DNA of 64,000 bases, taken from Blastocatellia bacterium (lineage in GTDB: Bacteria; Acidobacteriota; Blastocatellia; UBA7656; JADIYM01). Numbering within the stretch: position 1 is the stretch's first letter; the number at the start of each line of letters is the position of its first letter. The notes under the pieces are model-generated. The model was not told where the DNA came from. It made no database searches and was given only the letters and a program-made list of their open reading frames with translations. A program made the translations under genes and the position numbers. The stretch is taken from assembly GCA_016705245.1 (NCBI GenBank), contig JADIYM010000007.1:221754-285753 (forward strand), in the 5' to 3' direction. Shown piece after piece: positions 48,871 through 58,755 of this stretch.

Positions 48871-49761
48871 GTGGCGGAGTTCACACGCATTGAACGTATC
48901 GGGCTCGTCGTGAAGCGGCGCGAGCCCCGGGCCGAACCGGTGGTCGACCGGTTGCTCGACTGGACGGCCGATCGCGGAATCGACGTCGTCATCCAGGGGC
49001 AGCGCTCCGACCCGACGGGCCGCTCGCGTGAAGTGCCTTCGTCCGAGATCGCGTCAACCGCCGATCTCGTCATCGTTCTCGGTGGCGACGGCACAATGCT
49101 CGGCGCCGCGAGAATGCTCGGAGAGCGCGGCACTCCTGTGCTCGGCGTGAACTTCGGTACCCTCGGTTATCTGACCGAATACACGGACGAGACCCTGTTT
49201 CCGGCACTCGACGCAATCATCGACGGTGAATACGAGCTCGATCCCCGTGTCATGCTCGACTGCGAAGTCTTGCGTCGGGGACGAAGGATCGAGCACACGA
49301 CAGCACTCAACGACGCCGTCGTCAACACTTCGGCACTCGCCCGCATGATCGAGGTCGACTGTTCGATCGACGGACGGTACGTCACTTATTATCGGGCTGA
49401 CGGACTGATCGTATCGACGCCTACAGGTTCCACTGCCTACAACGTTTCGGCCGGCGGACCGATCCTGATGCCGTCGATGGGAGCCTTCGTCCTGAACCCG
49501 ATCTGCCCGCACACGCTTTCGAACCGGCCGCTCGTCGTTCCGGATTCGGTCTCGATCGAGCTCGCGCTTCGTCCGACGGCCGAGCCGGTGACGCTGACGG
49601 TCGACGGACAGATCGGCATCAACCTTGCCATCCATGATCGCATCCGCTTGCGGAAGAGTACGGCCACGTTTAACGTCATTACGCCTCGCGACCGGAACTA
49701 CTTCGAGGTTCTGCGAGGGAAACTCCGCTGGGGAGGACGCATCGGAGGCGACGACGAATGA
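48871..49761 (+). CDS. nadK: NAD kinase
   Basis: 296 aa. Phosphorylates NAD to NADP. The diagnostic GGDGTMLGAARML (catalytic aspartate), GVNFGTLGYLTEY, LNDAVV and the TPTGSTAYNVSAGGPI segment are present. The GTG at 48871 is the first start after a TACAAT box, and the open frame upstream crosses a repeat. The order nadK-rhomboid follows on the plus strand. Confidence 0.96.
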   Translation: MAEFTRIERIGLVVKRREPRAEPVVDRLLDWTADRGIDVVIQGQRSDPTGRSREVPSSEIASTADLVIVLGGDGTMLGAARMLGERGTPVLGVNFGTLGYLTEYTDETLFPALDAIIDGEYELDPRVMLDCEVLRRGRRIEHTTALNDAVVNTSALARMIEVDCSIDGRYVTYYRADGLIVSTPTGSTAYNVSAGGPILMPSMGAFVLNPICPHTLSNRPLVVPDSVSIELALRPTAEPVTLTVDGQIGINLAIHDRIRLRKSTATFNVITPRDRNYFEVLRGKLRWGGRIGGDDE

Positions 49762-49842
49762 CGGGCCACGAAGCCATCGTCAACGCCGGCTGACAGGCCG
49801 GTTTGGTGCCCGAAACGCGACGATCGAGGACGACGCGAATTC

Positions 49843-50553
49843 ATGTTTCCCCTCGGAGATGACAACTCGGATGTGCGAACTGTGCCGTTCGTCGTGTACG
49901 GCCTGATTGCCATCAATGTGCTCGTCTTCCTGCTCCAGATGACGATCGGCGATTCATTCACGTATGCGTGGTCCACAGTTCCGGCCGAGATCACGACGGG
50001 AATCGACCTCGTTCGACCGGTGGCTATCGAAGCCGGCGGACAGGCGTTCCGCATACCCCAGTATCCCGGACCGACGCCTATCTACCTGACACTGATTTCG
50101 TCGATGTTCATGCACGGTTCGGTGATGCACATCGGCGGGAACATGCTCTATCTCTGGATCTTCGGAGATCAGATCGAGGATCTGCTCGGCCACTGGCGGT
50201 TCGCGGTTTTCTACCTGCTGTGCGGATTGATTGCCGATTTCGCGCACATTCTGCCGGACCCTCAGTCGGTCATACCGACACTCGGCGCGTCGGGAGCGAT
50301 CGCCGGCGTCCTCGGCGCATACCTGGTGAAGTTCCCAAAGAATCGAGTCCGCGTGCTTGTGATCCGGATCATCACGTCCGTTCCGGCCGTGTTCGTCCTC
50401 GGCCTCTGGTTCGTCTTCCAGTTCGTTAGCCAGCTCGCCGAGGGTCCGGCCGGTGGAGGCGTCGCGTATCTGGCTCACATCGGCGGATTTGTCGCCGGAA
50501 TGGCGCTCGTCTTCCTGTTCGCAATTGGCCGGCAGGCTCCGGAGCGCCAATGA
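49843..50553 (+). CDS. Rhomboid-family intramembrane serine protease
   Basis: 236 aa with six or seven transmembrane helices. The catalytic serine is in TLGASGAIAGVLGAYLV (GxSG) and the histidine in AYLAHIGGFVAGMAL; HGSVMHIGGNMLYLWIFGD is the conserved helix-2 HxxxN-type region. An insertion of about 45 residues (residues 40-80) follows helix 1 and would lie outside the membrane. Substrate unknown. It is followed within 2 nt by the Mit_KHE1-like gene. Confidence 0.92.
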   Translation: MFPLGDDNSDVRTVPFVVYGLIAINVLVFLLQMTIGDSFTYAWSTVPAEITTGIDLVRPVAIEAGGQAFRIPQYPGPTPIYLTLISSMFMHGSVMHIGGNMLYLWIFGDQIEDLLGHWRFAVFYLLCGLIADFAHILPDPQSVIPTLGASGAIAGVLGAYLVKFPKNRVRVLVIRIITSVPAVFVLGLWFVFQFVSQLAEGPAGGGVAYLAHIGGFVAGMALVFLFAIGRQAPERQ

Positions 50554-50554
50554 A

Positions 50555-51238
50555 ATGAGCATGCGTGTGTACTTCATCCACGTCTACAGGCGCCATTGGG
50601 AGTTCTATCCCGATGAACAGGCCGAGGACTCGCTCGTCGAGGCGGACGGCGATGCAACTCAGTCCGGGTGGATGCCCTGGCTTCGCCGAAAAGTCTCGAA
50701 GACCTGGGCGGCCGTGGAACGACCGCGGGCCGACGGGACGAAGTCTCGCGTGCGGCGCGTCCTCGACACCCTGAACGCGCGGGTGGATCCCACGGAACCG
50801 ATGCTGCGTCGATTCCGCAAGGCGCCCGAGGTGGTGGTCACCTACCCGAGCGGCATCAGTCCTCAATACGCACGCAGGCGACTCAGACTCCTGCTGCTCA
50901 ACAAGACGGCCTCGCACAGGCGGTGGATGTTCATCAACGGCGCAATGCTGCCGTTGACGGCAGCAATGACGCTGGTGCCGGGACCGAACGTCTTTTTTGC
51001 CTGGAACGGGTACCGCCTTTTGGCGCACCTGTTCGCGCTTCGCGGAGGTCAGCGCGTGCTCTCGGCGCAGGTCCCGGTGACTTTCTTGCCGAGCGACGAG
51101 CTCAACGAGTTACTCGCCCCGGAGGAGCGGCTGATCAAGCCCCTCGAGCAGGACGTCGCGGACGACATCGGGAGGCGGTTCAAGCTCCCCGGGCTCGTGG
51201 AGTACCTGAAACGGACTGGCAGCTTCGCGTCGGAATAG
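50555..51238 (+). CDS. Mit_KHE1-like protein (mitochondrial K+/H+-exchange-related domain)
   Basis: 227 aa. The central part (HRRWMFINGAMLPLTAAMTL, VPGPNVFFAWNGYRLLAHLF, ALRGG) resembles the domain known as mitochondrial K+-H+ exchange-related, first named in fungi and present in some bacteria. A single hydrophobic stretch of about 25 residues lies there; the N-terminus is acidic. The biochemical role of bacterial members is not established. The ATG at 50555 is used (a second ATG lies 6 nt on). It follows the rhomboid gene directly, so cotranslation is likely. My recognition rests on one motif. Confidence 0.6.
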   Translation: MSMRVYFIHVYRRHWEFYPDEQAEDSLVEADGDATQSGWMPWLRRKVSKTWAAVERPRADGTKSRVRRVLDTLNARVDPTEPMLRRFRKAPEVVVTYPSGISPQYARRRLRLLLLNKTASHRRWMFINGAMLPLTAAMTLVPGPNVFFAWNGYRLLAHLFALRGGQRVLSAQVPVTFLPSDELNELLAPEERLIKPLEQDVADDIGRRFKLPGLVEYLKRTGSFASE

Positions 51239-51273
51239 GCACCGCGCACGGAACTGCGAATGGTCACGCCATA

Positions 51274-51380
51274 GCCGCTCCGTGACTCTGTGGCTCCGTG
51301 CCTCCGTGTGCGAAGCTCTCGCCGGCGTGAAGAGAGCTTCGCGCACAGAGGCGCGGAGACTCCGAGACACGGAGAGCGGC
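51274..51380. repeat. Family A palindrome (copy 6)
   Basis: GCCGCTCCGTGACTCTGTGG...GTGTGCGAAGCTCTC against GAGAGCTTCGCGCACAGAGG...CACGGAGAGCGGC. It lies between the Mit_KHE1-like gene and the dehydrogenase E1 gene. Confidence 0.88.
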
Positions 51381-51486
51381 CGGTATCGTGCTGGCACCCT
51401 GACCTTGCGGGAACCGCCTTCCGGCCCCTAAACTGAGGTCTTTTTCGGCAGCAGCCGAAACTCATCCGTAGTGGAGGACCGCTGGT

Positions 51487-53613
51487 ATGGCGACTCGCAG
51501 AAAGCCCGCCGTCGACTCGTTACACGGGCTCAGCCCGGAGCAACTCGTCGGGATCTACCGCACGATGTATGCGTCCCGGCGCATCGACGACAAGGAGATC
51601 CAGCTCAAGCGCCAGAACGCGATCTACTTCCAGATCAGCGGCGCCGGCCACGAAGCCATCCTGACCGCGGCCGCCCTTGCGATGAAGCCCGCCTACGACT
51701 GGTTCTACCCGTACTACCGCGACCGTGCGCTCTGCCTCCAGCTCGGCATGTCAGCCTACGAAATGTTCCTCGAGGCCGTCGGATCGTCCGACGACCCGAA
51801 CTCTGGCGGCCGCCAGATGCCTTCGCACTGGGGCCACAAGGCGCTCAACATCGTCTCGCAGTCTTCGCCGACCGGAACGCAGTTCCTCCAGTCGGTCGGG
51901 TGCGCCGAGGCCGGTTATCGCTTCGGGCTGATCGATGCGCTGAAGGATCGCGCCGACCTGTTCAAGGGTGACGAGGTCGTCTATTGCTCGACCGGTGACG
52001 GCACCACGTCGGAAGGCGAGTTCTGGGAAGCCCTCAACACAGCCTGCAATCTCAAACTCCCGGTCGTTTTTCTCGTTGAAGACAACGGCTACGCGATCTC
52101 GGTGCCGGTCGAGGTGCAGACCGCCGGCGGATCGGTTTCGAAGCTCGTTTCGGGCTTCCCGAACCTGCGGATCATCGAGGTGGACGGTTGCGATGCGCTG
52201 GCGTCCTACGCGGCGATGACGGAAGCCGTCGAGTTCTGCCGCACGCGCCAGGGCGCCGCGCTGGTACACGCGAAGGTCGTACGCCCGTATTCGCACTCGC
52301 TTTCGGACGACGAGAGGCTCTACCGGCCGGCTTCGGAGCTCGAAGAGGATGCCCACCGAGACCCACTCGTCAGGTTCCCGAAGTTCCTTGTTGAAGAAGG
52401 GATCGCGACCGAAGAAGACCTGGAGCACCTGCGATCGGCTGTCGACGCCGAAATCAGCGAAGCGAGCGACCGTGCCCTCATCTCGGTCAAGCCCGAGCCC
52501 GGCTCGCACCTGAAGTGGGTTTATTCCCCGGACGTCGATCCGACGGCTGCCGCATTCGACACTGAGTCGGACCCTCGTTTCGAGGAGACGGGCGAGAAGA
52601 CGATGCTCGATCACATCAACCGCACGATGCACGAAGAGATGCGACGCGATCCGCGCATCATCGTGTTCGGCGAAGACGTGGCCGATTGCTCGCGCGAGGA
52701 GAACCTCGAACAGGTGAAGGGCAAGGGCGGCGTCTTCAAGGTCACGTACGGCCTGCAGCGCGAGTTCGGCAACGAACGCGTCTTCAACTCGCCACTCGCC
52801 GAAGCGAACATAATTGGCCGCGCCGTTGGCATGGCGACCCGTGGCCTGAAGCCGCTCGTCGAAATCCAGTTTTTCGACTACATCTGGCCGGCCATGCAGC
52901 AGCTGCGCAACGAAGTCGCGACGATGCGATGGCGCTCAGCCGGTGATTTCTCGTGTCCGATCGTCATCCGCGTCGCCTGCGGCGGGTACCTGACCGGGGG
53001 CGCGATCTACCACAGCCAGTCCGGTGAAGTGCTTTTCACGCACACTCCGGGCGTGCGCGTGGTCATGCCATCGACGGCGCTCGACGCGGCAGGCCTGCTT
53101 CGTACGGCAATCCGTTCCGATGATCCCGTGCTCTTCCTCGAGCACAAGCATCTGTATCGGCAGACGTACAACAAGAGCGCCTACGCGAATCCCGACTTCA
53201 TGATTCCGTTCGGCAAGGCGCGCCTCGCCCGTGAGGGTCACGACGTCACGGTCGTCACCTATGGCGCGACCGTGCAACGCACGCTCGTCGCGTGCAAGCA
53301 GCTCGCGGAAGAAGGGCTCGATGTCGAAGTGCTCGACCTGCGCAGCCTAAGGCCCTACGACTGGGAGACCATTGCCACCTCAGTGAAGAAGACGGGCCGC
53401 GTGCTCGTCGTCCACGAGGACATGAGAACGTGGGGATACGGCGCCGAGATCGCAGCGAGGATCTCGGACGAGCTGTTCGAGTACCTCGACGCACCCGTGC
53501 GCCGGGTCGCGGCGACCGACACCTTCGTCGCCTACTACCCCGGTCTCGAGGACGAAATTCTGCCGCAGACATCCGGGATCGCGAACGCGCTCCGCATACT
53601 CTCGGCCTATTGA
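51487..53613 (+). CDS. 2-oxoacid dehydrogenase E1, alpha and beta subunits fused
   Basis: 708 aa. Residues about 15-340 are an E1-alpha subunit with the thiamine diphosphate motif GDGTTSEGEFWEALNTACNL...VEDN. Residues about 370-705 are the beta subunit (IIVFGEDVADCSREENLEQV, FNSPLAEANIIGRAVGMA, VEIQFFDYIWPAMQQLRNEV). It decarboxylates a 2-oxoacid for the lipoyl E2 component of a pyruvate or branched-chain complex. Fused E1 subunits occur in several phyla. E2 and E3 are not in the window. GGAGG lies 8 nt before the ATG. The alpha and beta halves keep the normal domain order. Confidence 0.92.
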   Translation: MATRRKPAVDSLHGLSPEQLVGIYRTMYASRRIDDKEIQLKRQNAIYFQISGAGHEAILTAAALAMKPAYDWFYPYYRDRALCLQLGMSAYEMFLEAVGSSDDPNSGGRQMPSHWGHKALNIVSQSSPTGTQFLQSVGCAEAGYRFGLIDALKDRADLFKGDEVVYCSTGDGTTSEGEFWEALNTACNLKLPVVFLVEDNGYAISVPVEVQTAGGSVSKLVSGFPNLRIIEVDGCDALASYAAMTEAVEFCRTRQGAALVHAKVVRPYSHSLSDDERLYRPASELEEDAHRDPLVRFPKFLVEEGIATEEDLEHLRSAVDAEISEASDRALISVKPEPGSHLKWVYSPDVDPTAAAFDTESDPRFEETGEKTMLDHINRTMHEEMRRDPRIIVFGEDVADCSREENLEQVKGKGGVFKVTYGLQREFGNERVFNSPLAEANIIGRAVGMATRGLKPLVEIQFFDYIWPAMQQLRNEVATMRWRSAGDFSCPIVIRVACGGYLTGGAIYHSQSGEVLFTHTPGVRVVMPSTALDAAGLLRTAIRSDDPVLFLEHKHLYRQTYNKSAYANPDFMIPFGKARLAREGHDVTVVTYGATVQRTLVACKQLAEEGLDVEVLDLRSLRPYDWETIATSVKKTGRVLVVHEDMRTWGYGAEIAARISDELFEYLDAPVRRVAATDTFVAYYPGLEDEILPQTSGIANALRILSAY

Positions 53614-53650
53614 ACGAAGGCCGGTCGCAGGAAAGCCTGCTGCATATCCG

Positions 53651-53684
53651 ACGGGGGCTGCACCATATCGTGTAGTCCCCGTTT
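53651..53684 (+). terminator. Candidate terminator after the E1 gene
   Basis: ACGGGGGCTGCAC / GTGTAGTCCCCGT forms a 13-bp stem (two mismatches) with loop CATATC, followed by TTTGC, 37 nt past the stop codon. Confidence 0.6.
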
Positions 53685-53748
53685 GCAGCTGAGCCGGACA
53701 AACTAGACAAGCGCTGCAGTTACCCGGATTGCCCGTGCTCGGTCCTGC

Positions 53749-53834
53749 CTTTGCGACTTTGCGCCTTTGCGCGCGATGTCCCCGTAAGTCGTAGCTCTCA
53801 GCAGGTTTACTCACGCAAAGGCGCAAAGTCGCAA
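53749..53834. repeat. Family A variant (GCGCCTTTGCGC, copy 7)
   Basis: CTTTGCGACTTTGCGCCTTT on one side and AAAGGCGCAAAGTCGCAA on the other. The 346-nt gap between the E1 and FecR genes holds this and the E1 terminator only. Confidence 0.88.
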
Positions 53835-53959
53835 TGGTCGAAACCAGGACGTTCACTCCCGCGAATGGCACTTCTGAATCCAATGTCGTGCAGCAATGCG
53901 AGGCACGGATTTTGCTCATCCGGGGTTGAAGGATTACGCTCACTCGCGAGGTGGTTGCC

Positions 53960-55978
53960 ATGTTGTTCCCCCGCTTCTCGTTTCGAATCCCGGCGGCGTT
54001 GCTTGCTGCCGCGCTCGCGCTGCCATTCTGGGGCGCACAATCTGCCCTGGCGCAGTCTTATGCGTACGATCAGGATCTCGAGGATCAGCCGCCGTCCAGA
54101 GTCGGCCGGATCTCGAGGCTTGACGGCGACGCGGCGCTTCGGCAACCCGGTTCGAGCCAGTGGGCCGACGTCGACCGCAACGCGCCGGTGTTCGAAGGCG
54201 ACGAGTTCTTCTCGTCCGACAATTCGCGGCTCGAGATGCAGTTCGGCGGCGGTCGCTACGTTCGACTTGGAGAAGACACCGACGTCGTAGTGGCGAAGCT
54301 GGACACGGACAGCGTCCGCCTCGAGTTGACGGTCGGCAGCGTGATCGTCTCGCTCCGCAACTTCAGCGATGGCGACGAGTTCGAGATCAGCGCTCCGTCC
54401 GCAGCCGTAACGGTCAAGGATGAAGGCGTCTATCGCATCGACGTCAACGACGATGGTGACACGCGGGTGACGGTTCACGAGGGCAAGGCGCTCGTCAGCA
54501 CGCCGGACCGATCGGTCCAGGTGGACGATGGCGAGACGGCGTCGATGCTGTACGGCGACCCGTCCCAGGTCGACCTCGTCGCGTGGACAGGCTACGACTC
54601 ATTCGATTCATGGTCGACGGGACTCGACCAGGACTACGCCCGTTACGATTACCAGAACCACGGCTCCGGCGACGTTTCTTCGGCGTTCAACCGAAGCGAC
54701 ATATACGGACTCGCGGAGCTCGCGCTCTACGGAAGCTGGGTGAGCAATTCGTTCGGGAACTGCTGGGTGCCACGAGTCGGCTCCGGATGGTCGCCGTATT
54801 CGAACGGCTACTGGCAGTACTACCCTGGCTACGGCTACGTTCGTCTCAGCCGATTCGTGGGGATGGGCGCCGTTCCATTACGGCCGTTGGACCTACATGA
54901 ACGGCTACGGCTGGGCGTGGATGCCGTTTTCGAACTACGGATCGAACTACGGCTCCTACTATTCGGGCTACGATTACGGCTGGGGCAACAGTTACTACCC
55001 GTGGAGCCCCGGACTCGTGTCGTGGTACCAGTACCCGAACACGTCGGGCTACGTTTGGGTGCCCCTGGCTCCGGGTGAGCCGTACAGCGGCATCCGCAGG
55101 CTTCATCGCCGTCACGACGGCGATTTCGTACCGCGGCACCTGCGCGAGGGACGCGGCATCGGAGTCTCGAAGCCCGGCTCGGGCGCGAGGATTCTCCCCG
55201 GTGGCGTGAAGTCCACGTTCGGCGGACGAACGCCTGCCGTCGTGATCCCGGGTGCTCCGAGGGATCCGAAGGTCGCCGTGGCTCGCGTCAGCCAACGGTC
55301 ACGGACTCGATCCGCAATCGGCCAGTGGTGGTGAAGGACGTCACGGTCACGAACGGCGTCGTTAAGCCGCGCACTGCCGCAGGCGGCGGCACGGTGACGG
55401 CCCGACCGATCCGACCGGCAGCGAGCGGTGTGGCTGTCAAGCCGACGCCGCGCAAGCCGGCCACAACAGATGATGTACCGACCGTGCGCGCCGAGCGTCC
55501 GGTGACGGGCCGTGGAACCGGCATCAAGCCGAGGTCGACGAAGCCGCTGACCACGGTTGAACCGGTCGAAGGCGACGAACCGACGACGGTCGAGAAGCCG
55601 CGACGACGCGAGCCGGTCAAGCGCCCGACGACGACGAAATCGGCGCCGCGCGTCGACTCGACCGAACGCGTCGAGAAACCCGTGAAGCCGGTGGATCGCA
55701 GCGTTGAACCGGTAAAGCGCACGACGAAGCGCGAACCGGTTGAGCGTCCGACGAAGATCGAGCCGAAGAGCGAGCGGGCTCCTCGCGTGGAACGGACCGA
55801 GCGCGTCACTCCGAAAACCGAGCCGCGGTCCGCGCCGAGAGTTGTCGAACGTGCGCCGAAGCCCGAGCGAGTCGAGCGGCCGGCGCCGCGTCCGGAGCCC
55901 AAGGTGTACGTTGCACCGGCCCCGGACAACAGTGGCACCAAGTCGGGGGGCGGAGGCGGCGGCAAGCGGAAGCCCTGA
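53960..55978 (+). CDS. Secreted FecR-domain protein with aromatic repeats and a basic tail, two frameshifts
   Basis: About 670 aa. A signal peptide (residues about 1-32, cleavage near ALAQS) leads to a FecR-like beta domain (VGRISRLDGDAALRQPGSSQ, VTVHEGKALVSTPDR). A Trp/Tyr/Gly-rich region of the DUF6600 type follows (SWGWAPFHYGRWTYMNGYGW, YYPWSPGLVSWYQYP). The C-terminal 220 residues are Pro/Lys/Arg/Glu-rich and disordered, ending in a glycine run and KRKP. Frames change at the TT at 54854-54855 (one extra base) and near 55280-55300 (one base missing). Both are probably sequence errors. FecR-type proteins of this sort lack a cognate sigma factor nearby, so regulation via FecI is not indicated. 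The ATG at 53960 has GAGG 9 nt upstream. Confidence 0.78.
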
Positions 55979-56099
55979 CGGCACTGTGTGAACTGAGGGG
56001 CGTGGGCCAACTTGCGCATGATGAACGGCCGTGGATCGACGGGGATCCGCGGCCGTTGTGCGTTGCACGGCAAGTCGCCCGGCCCTCACCTATCGGAAG

Positions 56100-56196
56100 C
56101 AATGCGCGAAGCGCTTTGGAGTGCGGCGTGAAGCGCCGCTTTGGATTGGCGATGAGCGCCCTTGCTCAACAAACCAAAGCGGCGCTTCGCGCATTG
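56100..56196. repeat. Inverted repeat CAATGCGCGAAGCG
   Basis: CAATGCGCGAAGCGCTTTGG and CCAAAGCGGCGCTTCGCGCATTG flank about 50 nt that contains a further inverted element. It lies between the convergent FecR and LecA-like genes (236-nt gap) and could act as a transcript end. Confidence 0.75.
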
Positions 56197-56214
56197 TTGA
56201 AGACTCGCGCCGGC

Positions 56215-58054
56215 CTACCGCGTCACCACCACCCGGACGATGAACGCCCCGGCGTTGTCCGCGACTTCGCCCTCATTGATGCCGAGGTAGAGAATTCCGT
56301 CCCGCTCCGCGACGAACTCAACTCCCGTTCCAATGAAGATGTACTCACTGTTGTCGTCGCCGATCACCGCGATCAGCGCGCCCGTCGGCTTGTCGGCGAT
56401 CAGCTTGAGCGGATCGGCCGAGCTGTTCCCGGCGGGAGACGCAGTGACCCGGCCCGCGCGGTCCAGTTTCACTGTCCCGCTCGCCGTGATCTTCACCTTC
56501 ATGCCCTTCTTGATCGCGATCTGCGTGCCGGTCCAGTCGTTCTTAGCCTGGATCGTCAGTTCCGCGGTGCCGCCGTTCGCACCGATCGCAGGCGCCGCCG
56601 GCTTCGGCGCGGGGGCCGCGCTGCCACCGCCTCCTGCCGGTGCCGTCCGCGGCGGCACACTGGACCCTCTGGTACCGCCAGACGCAGGACCCTCGACCTG
56701 CACCTGCTCTATCGCAACCTTCGCGCTGAAAGTGCCGACGTTGTCGCGCAGATTCCCTTCGTTGACGCTCAGAAAAGCACGCCGTCGTGAAGCGACGTGA
56801 ACTGCCCGGAAGCACCGAGATACACGAAGTCGTCGTTGTCATCCCCCACAACAGCGATGAGCCCGCCGGTCGGTCCGTTCGGGATCAACTTGTCGGAATC
56901 CGAGCTCTCGATTCCGGCCGGACCGGTCCTCCCGCCACCAGGCTTCAGCGTGACCGTGCCGGTCGCCGAGACTCGAACCACGTTACCTCGCTGAACCCTG
57001 ACCTTCGTGTTCGTCCAATCGATGTTCGACTGGACCGTCACGTCCACCTCGCGTACCGAAGAACCCGCGGCCGGCGCGGACGGCACGTCCGTTCTGGCCG
57101 GTGTCGTGGTCGGCGGCGCCGAATTTCGCACCGGACGCGGAGCCACCGGCTTCGGATTGTCGCGAGCAACCGGAGGCTGCGTGTTTCGGGGCGCTGGCGC
57201 AGCCGCGCCTCCCCTGGTTCGAGGGGCGGCAGCCGATGGCTGCCCGGCTTCGACGACAACTCTCGCCGAGAAAGATCCGGTGTTGTCGCGCAACACGCCT
57301 TCATTGACGCTCAGGAACAGAAACCCATCGCGCTGCGACACGAACTCGGCCTGCGCCCCGACGAAAATGAAGTCGTCATTGTCGTCGCCAATGACGGCGA
57401 TCAGGGCGCCCGTCGGCCTGCTTGGCATGAGCTTGTCCGGTCCGCCAGATCCGTTCCGGCAGGTCCGGCGGTCCGTCGTCCCGATGCGTCGAGCTTGACC
57501 GTTCCCGTCGCCGTGATCCGAACCCGCATGCCTCGGCGCAGCAGCAGCTTGGAACTGGTCCAATCGGCATTTGGCGCAACGGCAACTGTCGTCTCCTGGC
57601 GTCCGGTCACCGGACTCGCCGTCTCAGCACGACCACCGGATCCCGATCCGCCGGCGGCAAGCGGCGGCTGGGACGGCCGGCTGCCGCCAGTCGAGGACGC
57701 GCCGCCGACGTCACCGCCCGAGCCCGTATCGTCCGGAATCGTGCCGCCGCCGGCTCCGCCAGCATCAGTCGCACCCTGGTTGTCCGGCATGGGATCGTAG
57801 CCGCCCGACGACGCTCCGTTGGCCGCGCCTTCACCATCGAACTCGATGCGGTCGATGTCGTCTCCGGCGAGCGTCGCGCGGCTGCGGGAGCCTCCGGCCC
57901 CGGTCAACTGAACTGAGAACTCGCCGTTCCCGTAGCCGATCACCGTACCCCGGATCACGCTGCCATTTTTCATGTAGATGGTGTCGGCGCTGGCGCCCGT
58001 CGCCAGCATCGCCGCCATCGCCAATACGCCAACCGCGCGCAGCACATCACGCAT
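56215..58054 (-). CDS. Exported protein with three LecA (PA-IL)-like domains, two frameshifts
   Basis: About 610 aa over three frames. A signal peptide (MRDVLRAVGVLAMAAMLATGASA) is followed by a short domain (IYMKNGSVIRGTVIGYGNGE), a Gly/Ser/Pro linker, and three tandem domains of about 120 residues with the pattern W(T)..v..G..v.i.A.G.v.L...gr..gPAG...dkl....PtGaLIaviGdd, then NeG....N.G.F. This is the fold signature of the galactose-binding lectin LecA. Linkers are Pro/Ala-rich. The frame breaks at about 57442 and 56770 are each repaired by restoring one base (AGPDKLM; GVLFLSVNEG). Sugar binding is an inference; calcium-ligand residues of LecA are not clearly kept. Confidence 0.75.
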
Positions 58055-58178
58055 GGAACTCAGACTCCTTCAATCGGCCCGGACTGGGCCACGGGTGATC
58101 TCGAAGGCACGACAGTGCATTCAAGCGGTCCGATGCCACCGTTTCCGGCGTGCGTTGTATCGAACGGTGCCGCTGACC

Positions 58179-58619
58179 TCAATCCTTCTTGTGCCGCATG
58201 CGTTCCTGGTAGTCCTCGGCAGATGCCGGGTCCAGTTCCCACCGGTGCTTGTCGCGCTCCTCGACCTTCTCGGTCGTCCGAAGCGGTTCGTTGTCTTCGT
58301 AAGCCAGTCCGGCCGCGAGTCCGATTTCTTCGACGATGTCCTGATCCGGAGACATGTTGTCGCCACCGACGGCCTCGTCGCCGACGAACTCGGCATCGAC
58401 GACGTCGGCATCCATGTCGCCGCCGCTCAGTTCGCGACTGTAGCCGGAATGCTCCTCGATCTCGCGCATCATCTGCTGGCCGCCGGATCGAGCGCCATGC
58501 CCGTGCTTATCGGATTCGAACACCTCGGCGATTTCGGGATCGGCCTCGTAGATTTCGCTTTCGGCTCGACCTGCGTCGACGAAATGGCCGTGCTTCTCGT
58601 TGTCCCTTGTTCCGCTCAC
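58179..58619 (-). CDS. DUF6335-like protein
   Basis: 146 aa, acidic and soluble. The central region (DADVVDAEFVGDEAVGGDNM, SPDQDIVEEIGLAAGLAYED, NEPLRTTEKVEERDKHRWEL, DPASAEDYQER) matches the DUF6335 type, a family of unknown function. The GTG at 58619 is chosen because GGAGG is 7 nt upstream; the longer reading to 58670 has none. It is divergent from the MEMO1 gene and may share its promoter region. Confidence 0.75.
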   Translation of the reverse strand: MSGTRDNEKHGHFVDAGRAESEIYEADPEIAEVFESDKHGHGARSGGQQMMREIEEHSGYSRELSGGDMDADVVDAEFVGDEAVGGDNMSPDQDIVEEIGLAAGLAYEDNEPLRTTEKVEERDKHRWELDPASAEDYQERMRHKKD

Positions 58620-58755
58620 GTGCCGACCTCCTTGACTGGGAGCCCTTGATGGCAGTGTAGCACACGGCATGCGGGTCCCCCTGTCTGCGCTATACTGGGT
58701 ACGCGCTTCTCCTCACACGCTTCGACTCAAACGGAGTTCCGCCCGGAGGTTCACG

